Below are positions 1 to 5,034 of a stretch of 5,034 bases of DNA, in pieces. Origin of the DNA: an uncultured Porphyromonadaceae bacterium (GTDB lineage Bacteria > Bacteroidota > Bacteroidia > Bacteroidales > Muribaculaceae). Location of the stretch: NCBI GenBank assembly GCA_947176545.1, contig CAMWRB010000117.1:1-5034 (forward strand), written 5' to 3'. Below the pieces are notes generated by a model. It saw only the letters and a list, made by a program, of their open reading frames with translations. It ran no database searches and was not told the DNA's origin. Both the position numbers and the translations under genes were made by a program. Numbering within the stretch: position 1 is the stretch's first letter; each line of letters starts with the position of its first letter.

Positions 1-345
1 GTTGATTGGAGTATGACCGGTTGAAAAAGTTCCGAATCGTAATGTATTCTCCGAAATCAGATTGCTGACCACGGTAATGTTGTGATTGGAATCCGTCAAT
101 GATAGTTCAATATCCGGTTTGCCGTTGTTCAACAAGAACTCCAATCCTGTCGGCAATTGCAAATCAGCCTGGAAACCATAATATAAATTATCCGATTCCA
201 GTTTGAATATTAATGTCGCCGTTTCATCCGGTTCTATATTTATATCATCGATATAAAACCTTTCAGCCGCTGATGCCTTTTGGAATGCTCCTGCGAGCAT
301 TCCAAAAATCATCAACAGTAAATGGATATATAATTTGGGTTTCAT
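1..345 (-). CDS. Secreted protein with N-terminal cohesin-like domain (3' end outside window)
   Basis: The frame opens at the ATG at 345-343 and stays open for 115 codons to the left window edge, so the C-terminus is missing. The first 27 residues form a signal peptide: basic start MKPK, hydrophobic core LYIHLLLMIFGMLAGAF, then QKASA-AE with a signal peptidase I type Ala-x-Ala site near residue 26; no lipobox cysteine is present. The mature part begins RFYIDDINIEPDETATLIF and continues with YYGFQADLQLPTGLEF. This matches in order and spacing the domain at residues 1323-1364 of the preceding gene (ALIIDDFMIAPGQHATVAV, then YVAMQGDIILPAGLSI), so both carry the same cohesin-like beta domain. The start is supported by the ribosome binding site just upstream and by the signal peptide. 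Function unknown; full length, other domains and any sorting tail cannot be seen. Likely cotranscribed with the LRR gene. Confidence 0.87.
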   Translation of the reverse strand, partial: MKPKLYIHLLLMIFGMLAGAFQKASAAERFYIDDINIEPDETATLIFKLESDNLYYGFQADLQLPTGLEFLLNNGKPDIELSLTDSNHNITVVSNLISENTLRFGTFSTGHTPIN

Positions 346-356
346 TATCACCTTGA
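346..356 (-). promoter_or_regulatory. Ribosome binding site in the 11-base intergenic gap
   Basis: On the minus strand the whole gap between the TAA of the LRR gene and the ATG of the next gene reads TCAAGGTGATA. AGGTGAT within it is a seven-base complement to the usual 16S rRNA 3' end, with AGG five bases before the ATG. Bacteroidota genes often lack a clear Shine-Dalgarno, so this supports the ATG at 345. The gap leaves no room for a terminator or a separate promoter, which suggests cotranscription. Confidence 0.6.
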
Positions 357-3300
357 TTATTTTATCATTATTTCCTTAGAGTACTTACCGGCACTTACGA
401 TGTATATGCCGGACATAAGTGAGATAGATTCATCGTCGGAAGCAGCGATATGATTGACAACGATAGCGCCATCCGATGAGCAAATGATTATATTCTCACC
501 CTTAGCGTTATAGACATGGATAGTGTTATCCAAAGCTGCAATCACGATTGAATCATCAACCGTCTTATTGACAGCAGTAGTGATGTCGCTCCGTCCACCT
601 TCGGATGTGAGTCGATATTCAATTGCATCAGTATCAGCAGCGTACGCATTGGATATCATCAAGTCGCCGGCAATCTCTCTGTCAGCGCAGACAGTAAGAC
701 GGATAATCGCATCATCAGTATCGGCAAAAGTCGAGTTGTTGATATCAAACAGTGCAAAGCGTACACGGTTATTGCCCAAAGTATTTGTGGCCAAAACATG
801 AGATGACTCGGCACGCTCACCTGTCTTGACATCGACAATGCTCAAACCGGCCGGGAGGATGATATCACCCTGCATTGCGACATAATCCCTGCTGTCATTG
901 AGATGAACAGCCACTGTTGCGTGCTGACCCGGAGCAATCATAAAGTCATCGATAATCAGAGCATCCGAATCGGCATCACCGGTTATTGAACGTGCGCGCA
1001 CCGGACTTACTTCATCCTCGGCAGGCTGGTTCAGAACTATAGATACCGTAGCAGTCGCGTCGGCCAGTGTGATACGGTTGTCGCCGTTTACATCCGCGGC
1101 TTCCTCACAGAAATCTTTTACCTCATTACCGACAGCGTAGTTGGCGGTATTGACAGCGTCCGTAATGGTTACACGGTCGTCATCATTGGAGTCTCCGGCA
1201 GTCGGAGGAATGACAGTGACAGCGCAACGGTATGTGACGCCCGAACCGTCTGTCGCACTCGCTGTAATATTGGCAGTACCCTTATATTGAGCATGCAGGG
1301 TGCCGTCTTCATCAATGGTTACAACGGATGTGTTGTCAGATTTCCATGTCAAAGTCCGGTATGTAGCGTTTTCGGGATAAACTGTAGTTGGTATCTGTCC
1401 CTCTCGTCCTACTTTAATGGTGTAGTTGGAATCTCCGTCGATTCTCTGTACCGGAGTAGGTGTGACAGTGAGGTGACACTCTGCGTATACACCTGAGCCA
1501 TCGGCAGTGTAGGCGGTGATTACAGCCTCACCGGGTGCTTTGCCGGTGATGAGTCCGTTGCCGTCTACCGTAGCGACTTCCGTATCGTTTGAGCGGTAGA
1601 GTACGGTCGCGTCCGTAGCATCATTCGGAAGTGCGGATGCGGTCAGCTGCAGGGTCTCGCTGTCACAGATTGTGGCTTGAGTCTTATCGAGTGTGATAGA
1701 GGATACGAGAGTCGTGTCAGTCAGGGGAAGTATTCTGAAGAATTCCCACCATGTATCAGAATCCTTATAGTCATCGACAGACTCAGCGGGTACGAATACA
1801 GTGCCGTTATCAACCACATTTTGCGGGAAACCGGGAGAACCTACCGGGGGAACGGTATTGTAAACCTTGATATGATTGATTGCAGCGCAATCCTGGAAGC
1901 AATTGACACCTAAGGATGTTACATTTTTGCCAATCGAGACGGAAGCAGCGTTGGTACAACCCTTGAATGCGCGTGCACCTACAGAACTGAGTGCTCCTTC
2001 CGGAATAGTTATATATGGCAAGCTCGCGCAACCCTGAAATGATTCGACACCGAGTCCATACACTTTGGCCGGTATATCGAGCGAAGCAAGCTTGGAGCAA
2101 TTTTCAAATGCTCTGGGACCGATGATACCGAGATTTGCATTGAGTCGCAGATTAATAAGATTGCTGCAATTGGAGAAACATCCGTCAGAAATGCTTGTCA
2201 ATGTCGAGGGCATTATGACATTGTCGAGGGAGATGTTGCCGGCAAAAGCTCGTTCACCCAACGAGGTCAGTCCCTCACCCAACGAAAGTGTCTTCAGCGC
2301 CTCGCATTGGTAGAATGCCTCTTCGCCGATGGATTCGATACCGTCAGGAATTGCGACAGCCGGGAGTGCGGAACAATTGCTGAAGAGGTATTTGCCGATT
2401 GTTCCGGCCTTGGGACTGATGGTAAGTTTGGTCAGTCCCGTCTGATTACAGAACGGCGCAACAGTTTTTGTATTGATGTCGTATGAGAGCCAGCGGCCGA
2501 GATAGAGGTCTGTGACAGGACAATCTGCGAACAGGCTGTTTTCACCATCTTTTGAGGCAACTGTCATTATCTCCGTGCCATCCTCCATGCGAAGATTGGA
2601 CATGGAGGCGCATGCTGTAAATGCTCCGGTATTAATATATTTTACCGAGGCCGGGATTGAAAGGTTATTCAGCAGGGTGCAATTATTGAACACATTCTCA
2701 TCCAACGTCGGCAGTTGGTTTGAGAGAGTTACAGTCTCGAGCGCGATATCATTCATGAATACAGCTTTGCCGAGAGATGTCACACTGTTGGGGATGTCGC
2801 AATATTCGAGAGCGGACATATTGTAGAAAGCATAGTCACCGATATTCACGAGCGATGCCGGGAGTTTGAATGATTTTACCGAGTTACAACCTGCCAGCAT
2901 ATAATTGTTTATCGCGGTCACGTTGCCGGACTGTGAGAAACTTACATTTTCTAATGTAGTTATATCATAGAAAGGTGAATATCCATAATTTTCAGCCGGA
3001 TAGTAGTTGATATTTCGTCCTATATAGAGTCCTTTGAGCGGTGAGTTGTGGAACATACCGGTGCTGTCGGAGTCATAGGATATATCCAAAGGCGTCGCGG
3101 CATCGTTGAGTCTTAACTCCGCAAGTGAGGTACACTGAGAGAATGCTCCGTACCCGACACTCTGCACAGAAGCGGGGATATAGACTGACTGCAACGATGT
3201 GCAATCAGCGAGGAGATATTCAGAAATCCTTTCCAGTTTTTCGGAGAGATGAATACTCTGCAAGGCAGAGCAACGACGGAATGCTCCCTCTCCGGCTGAT

Positions 3301-5034
3301 GTAACATCATCAGGCAGTTGTACATTACTGAGTGATATGCCCCCGGAGAAAGCATAGGCGCCGATAGTGGTCAGGCTTTCGGGGAATGTGACGGTCGGTA
3401 AGTTCTCAGCCTCGTAGAGGAAGTAATAAGGGATTGAAGTGACATTGCCGGTATTGGAAAACTTCAGGTCAGTCAAAGATAACTGACGGTAGAAGGGAGC
3501 ATGCTCGTACGGTCTGTTGAAAGAGTCAAGATTATAAGTGATGTCACGTCCAACAGAGAGTGACCGTATCGGGGAGTCTCCGAACATGGAGTTGGCAGTT
3601 CCGAGAGTCAAAGGCTTGTCGCTGTCGTTGATAGTGACTTCGGCAAGGCTTATACATCCGTTGAATGCACCATCCTTTATTTCTGTCAGCGAACCGGGAA
3701 GTATGATGGCAGGGAGCGATGCGCAATTACGGAACGCATAGCTGTTGATGACTTCAAGATTGTCGGGCAATGCAATTGAGCTTACATTGGTGCAACCATC
3801 CAGCAGATAGTCATAAATGGTAGTGACATAATTGCCGGTGAACATAACTCTGTTCAATGTAGTTCTGTCACGGAATGGCGAAATGCTGTTGGAGAAAGTG
3901 TAAGTCAGATTACGACCGATGCGGAGTGTTTTCAGAGGTGAGTCGGTAAACATCGGTATCTCCAGTGCTTCTTCACTATTGCTGAATGAGAGAGAGGATA
4001 GTGAGGCGCAACCGTTGAAACTGCCGCCGCCAATTGATGTGACGGTTCCGGGAATTGTCATTGAGAGGAGTTCGGCACAGCCGTCAAAGCAGAATCCTCC
4101 GATGGTCTCGATACCGGAGTTGAGTGTGGCAAGAGCTAATGTGTGACAGTTCTGGAAAGCCTTATAGCCGATTGTCGCAGTAGTGCCCGGTATGGATATT
4201 TCAGTCAGTACTGAGCAGTTGCGGAATGCGGAGTTGCCTATTGATTCGAGTTGCGAACCGAGGGAAACGTAAGTCAGTTTAATGCAATCCTCGAACGCAG
4301 AATCACCGATACGAGTCAAGGTATTGGGTAGTAGCGCAGCTGTAAGAGCCTTGCAATCGGAGAACGCGAATGCTCCAATCTCTTTCAGACCATCCTTGAA
4401 CTCAATCTGGGCGATACTTGCATCATTTTTGAATGCTCCGGTGCCGATTGTCTCCAATTCATTCGGGAGTGTGAGATTAATGAGTGACGTACAATTGCGG
4501 AATGCATCGTTGCCGATAATCTTTTGACCTCTAAAAGTCACCATATTAAGTTTAGGGCAATCCATAAATGCCTTTGCTCCTATTTCAGTCACACTTTCAG
4601 GCAGAGTAAGGGTTGTAAGGTTTTCAAAATTCTGAAATCCCCCTTCGGCAATCGCAACGACATTGAATGTACCTCCGTCATAATTGACCTGCGAGGGTAT
4701 ATTAAGTGATTCCGGTCGGTTGTCGGGATGTGCAAGAGCTTCGACGTTATTGTCGTCGATAGGTATATATGAGAAGATGTCGTCATAAAACCATTCTCTG
4801 AATTCCGGAATTGAAGACCAATAATTAGCAGTAGAATATTCGTTTTTTGTATGGTAAGGTACGTAGGCTACAGTTGTTTCACAACCGGTATCGAATGTAT
4901 AGCTGTAGGCTGTCGGTATATTTTTTGCCAAACATACAATTTTACTAAGTTGATTACACTTATAGAAAAGATAATTTCCGAGAGATGTTACCTTATCCCC
5001 GATAGTAACTTTTGTGAGATTAGTTCGATTATAA
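357..5034 (-). CDS. Giant BspA-like LRR surface protein with Ig-like, dockerin-like, cohesin-like and type IX sorting domains (5' end outside window)
   Basis: Probable exported, surface-attached binding protein; ligand unknown. Residues are numbered from the TTG at 4931, although the frame is open for 34 more codons to the window edge, so the true start and any signal peptide lie outside. Visible order: end and cap of a first LRR block (-34 to about 57); second LRR block (about 73-1020) with repeats of the form IPxSVTxIGxxAFxxCxxL; its C-terminal cap with the motif TVFVPAESVDDYKDSDTWW (1018-1071); two Big_2 Ig-like domains (about 1072-1156 and 1157-1242); dockerin-like EF-hand pair (1245-1302); cohesin-like beta domain (1323-1437); type IX sorting tail (about 1458-1524) ending GIYIV...KEIMIK. 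LRR_5 proteins of the BspA type in Bacteroidota are commonly surface adhesins; adhesion here is inferred. No frameshift or internal stop. It lies 11 bases upstream of a second secreted-protein gene, probably in the same operon. Confidence 0.95.
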   Translation of the reverse strand, partial: YNRTNLTKVTIGDKVTSLGNYLFYKCNQLSKIVCLAKNIPTAYSYTFDTGCETTVAYVPYHTKNEYSTANYWSSIPEFREWFYDDIFSYIPIDDNNVEALAHPDNRPESLNIPSQVNYDGGTFNVVAIAEGGFQNFENLTTLTLPESVTEIGAKAFMDCPKLNMVTFRGQKIIGNDAFRNCTSLINLTLPNELETIGTGAFKNDASIAQIEFKDGLKEIGAFAFSDCKALTAALLPNTLTRIGDSAFEDCIKLTYVSLGSQLESIGNSAFRNCSVLTEISIPGTTATIGYKAFQNCHTLALATLNSGIETIGGFCFDGCAELLSMTIPGTVTSIGGGSFNGCASLSSLSFSNSEEALEIPMFTDSPLKTLRIGRNLTYTFSNSISPFRDRTTLNRVMFTGNYVTTIYDYLLDGCTNVSSIALPDNLEVINSYAFRNCASLPAIILPGSLTEIKDGAFNGCISLAEVTINDSDKPLTLGTANSMFGDSPIRSLSVGRDITYNLDSFNRPYEHAPFYRQLSLTDLKFSNTGNVTSIPYYFLYEAENLPTVTFPESLTTIGAYAFSGGISLSNVQLPDDVTSAGEGAFRRCSALQSIHLSEKLERISEYLLADCTSLQSVYIPASVQSVGYGAFSQCTSLAELRLNDAATPLDISYDSDSTGMFHNSPLKGLYIGRNINYYPAENYGYSPFYDITTLENVSFSQSGNVTAINNYMLAGCNSVKSFKLPASLVNIGDYAFYNMSALEYCDIPNSVTSLGKAVFMNDIALETVTLSNQLPTLDENVFNNCTLLNNLSIPASVKYINTGAFTACASMSNLRMEDGTEIMTVASKDGENSLFADCPVTDLYLGRWLSYDINTKTVAPFCNQTGLTKLTISPKAGTIGKYLFSNCSALPAVAIPDGIESIGEEAFYQCEALKTLSLGEGLTSLGERAFAGNISLDNVIMPSTLTSISDGCFSNCSNLINLRLNANLGIIGPRAFENCSKLASLDIPAKVYGLGVESFQGCASLPYITIPEGALSSVGARAFKGCTNAASVSIGKNVTSLGVNCFQDCAAINHIKVYNTVPPVGSPGFPQNVVDNGTVFVPAESVDDYKDSDTWWEFFRILPLTDTTLVSSITLDKTQATICDSETLQLTASALPNDATDATVLYRSNDTEVATVDGNGLITGKAPGEAVITAYTADGSGVYAECHLTVTPTPVQRIDGDSNYTIKVGREGQIPTTVYPENATYRTLTWKSDNTSVVTIDEDGTLHAQYKGTANITASATDGSGVTYRCAVTVIPPTAGDSNDDDRVTITDAVNTANYAVGNEVKDFCEEAADVNGDNRITLADATATVSIVLNQPAEDEVSPVRARSITGDADSDALIIDDFMIAPGQHATVAVHLNDSRDYVAMQGDIILPAGLSIVDVKTGERAESSHVLATNTLGNNRVRFALFDINNSTFADTDDAIIRLTVCADREIAGDLMISNAYAADTDAIEYRLTSEGGRSDITTAVNKTVDDSIVIAALDNTIHVYNAKGENIIICSSDGAIVVNHIAASDDESISLMSGIYIVSAGKYSKEIMIK
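360..560 (-). other. Type IX secretion (Por) C-terminal sorting tail
   Basis: Residues about 1458-1524, after a linker TTAVNKTVDD. The tail has the beta pattern of such domains: IHVYNAKGENI with a Gly-containing turn, an ISLMSGIYIVSA strand, and a basic, hydrophobic end KEIMIK. The Asn-Pro often seen near the start of type A tails is not present. In the family, this domain directs export across the outer membrane by the PorU/PorV machinery and is cleaved off on surface attachment. Surface location of this protein is inferred from it. Confidence 0.72.
621..965 (-). other. Cohesin-like beta-sandwich domain
   Basis: Residues 1323-1437. The pattern is a strand ending IIDDF, then IAPGQHATVAVHLND, MQGDIILPAGLSIVDV, NRVRFALFD and AIIRLTVCAD. 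The run from a Gly/Pro-rich turn to an LPxGL strand is what cohesin-like and related carbohydrate-binding-like modules of Bacteroidota show. Assignment to the cohesin superfamily is by pattern only. The next gene begins with the same domain type. Confidence 0.65.
1026..1199 (-). other. Dockerin type I-like domain with two Ca-binding loops
   Basis: Residues 1245-1302. Two EF-hand-like loops follow the dockerin spacing of positions 1, 3, 5 and 12: GDSNDDDRVTITD with D1247, N1249, D1251, D1258, and DVNGDNRITLAD with D1280, N1282, D1284, D1291. Each loop is followed by a short helix. All calcium ligands are present, so binding of two calcium ions is likely. In clostridial cellulosomes dockerins bind cohesins; in Bacteroidota such domains are common in secreted proteins and their partners are mostly unknown. 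Confidence 0.85.
1206..1718 (-). other. Two tandem Big_2 (bacterial Ig-like group 2) domains
   Basis: Residues about 1072-1156 and 1157-1242. Both show the Big_2 pattern: the first has SSITLDKTQATI, LTASALPNDAT, SNDTEVATVDGNGLITGKAPG and ITAYTADGSGV; the second has TTVYPENATYRTLTWKSDN, VVTIDEDGTLHAQYKG and ITASATDGSGV. Each ends with a cysteine after GSGV (positions 1152 and 1236). Such domains usually act as spacers that hold a binding region away from the cell; that role is inferred here. Confidence 0.87.
1719..4715 (-). repeat. LRR block 2: about 31 short LRR_5-type repeats plus four long variant repeats and a C-terminal cap
   Basis: Imperfect tandem repeat of 23 codons (69 bases). By eye there are 31 cores of the form AFxxCxxL, spaced mostly exactly 23 residues apart (for example at residues 165, 188, 211, 234, 257, 280 and 303). 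The cysteine of the core is kept in 24 of the 31; the others have Asp, Phe, Ala, Gly, Met or Asn there. The array opens with the usual N-terminal strand pattern LNIPSQVNYDGGTFNVVAI at about 76-94 and closes with a cap at 1018-1071. The repeats are diverged at DNA level, so the array is old rather than a fresh expansion. This is the BspA-like LRR class (Pfam LRR_5 style) of Bacteroidota and other host-associated microbes. Confidence 0.9.
2610..4007 (-). repeat. Higher-order repeat of LRR modules (period 174 residues, first copy shorter)
   Basis: Four long variant repeats interrupt the 23-residue LRRs, at residues about 309-382, 427-511, 601-685 and 775-856. Each carries the pattern MFxxSPLKxLxIGRN, then (S/A)PF, then a strand leading to a Y(L/F/M)L-type repeat. 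Modules 427-600 and 601-774 are both 174 residues long and contain five short repeats in the same register (cores starting at 503, 526, 549, 572, 595 and at 677, 700, 723, 746, 769). The module at 309-426 is only 118 residues and has three short repeats. The fourth long repeat (2364-2609) starts another copy that runs into the final eight short repeats. This points to duplication of whole modules followed by divergence. Confidence 0.85.
4761..5034 (-). repeat. End and C-terminal cap of an earlier LRR block 1
   Basis: Translated in frame, 5033-4932 gives an LRR unit reading NLTKVTIGDKVTSLGNYLF followed by YKCNQL, and the frame runs on past the TTG into a cap (VAYVPYHTKNEYSTANYW, residues 21-38). 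The cap parallels the one closing block 2 (VFVPAESVDDYKDSDTWW). The protein therefore has at least two LRR blocks, most of the first lying outside the window. After this cap the chain goes straight into block 2 with no Ig-like domain between. Confidence 0.85.

Noticed and set aside
346..359. Possible terminator between the two genes
   Set aside because: The gap is only 11 bases with no inverted repeat and no T-run, so transcription most likely continues.
1026..1199. Cellulosome component
   Set aside because: The dockerin-like domain is real, but there is no glycoside hydrolase, scaffoldin or carbohydrate-binding module in view, and the protein carries a type IX sorting tail instead.
523..2826. 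Several plus-strand open stretches of 67-104 codons (for example at 523-801, 1677-1913, 2065-2313 and 2512-2826)
   Set aside because: They lie entirely antisense to the repeat protein, have no recognisable domains or supporting start signals, and are low-complexity mirrors of the LRR coding sequence.
1810..3726. Minus-strand open stretches in other frames (1810-2100, 3113-3355, 3544-3726)
   Set aside because: They overlap the long gene on the same strand in a shifted frame; their residue composition is unlike a folded protein and the long frame has clear repeat and domain structure throughout.
1719..4715. Regular 69-base periodicity that could suggest a CRISPR array or a satellite repeat
   Set aside because: The periodicity is at protein level with a continuous open frame; the repeats are diverged in DNA sequence and there are no identical direct repeats with unique spacers.
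3919..4786. Open stretches at 3919-4146, 4282-4527 and 4524-4709 (plus) and 4589-4786 (minus)
   Set aside because: These are shadows of the LRR array for the same reasons; none has a signal peptide, a known motif or a convincing ribosome binding site.

Overview
The window looks like chromosomal DNA from a Bacteroidales bacterium. The best fit by protein style is a gut lineage such as Muribaculaceae or Prevotella/Bacteroides relatives, but the family-level guess is weak. The reasons are a giant BspA-type leucine-rich-repeat (LRR) surface protein, bacterial Ig-like group 2 domains, a dockerin-like Ca-binding pair, a cohesin-like beta domain, and a C-terminal tail of the type IX secretion (Por) kind. 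This combination is typical of secreted Bacteroidota proteins. No mobile element, RNA gene, CRISPR array or phage feature was seen.

Layout, both genes on the minus strand and read from high to low coordinates. (1) Positions 5034 to 357 hold one very long gene that enters the window already open. The TTG at 4931 is not its start, because the frame stays open for 34 more codons up to the window edge and those codons encode the end of an earlier LRR block. About 1558 residues are visible. In order they are: end and cap of LRR block 1, a complete LRR block 2 of about 1000 residues with about 31 short repeats and four long special repeats, two Big_2 Ig-like domains, a dockerin-like domain, a cohesin-like domain, and a type IX sorting tail ending at the TAA at 357-359. 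(2) After an 11-base gap that holds a ribosome binding site, a second gene starts at 345 and runs off the left edge at position 1. Its visible 115 residues are a signal peptide followed by the start of a domain resembling the cohesin-like domain of the first gene.

The tight spacing suggests one transcript encoding two exported proteins that share a domain type. The likely role is at the cell surface (adhesion, or binding host or dietary ligands), but no ligand can be read from sequence. The most interesting structure is a higher-order repeat in LRR block 2: a module of one long plus about five short LRRs with a period of 174 residues. The fragment of block 1 at the window edge looks like the tail of the same module. 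I see no evidence for a wholly new defence or enzymatic system. There is no gene-free stretch above 300 bases.
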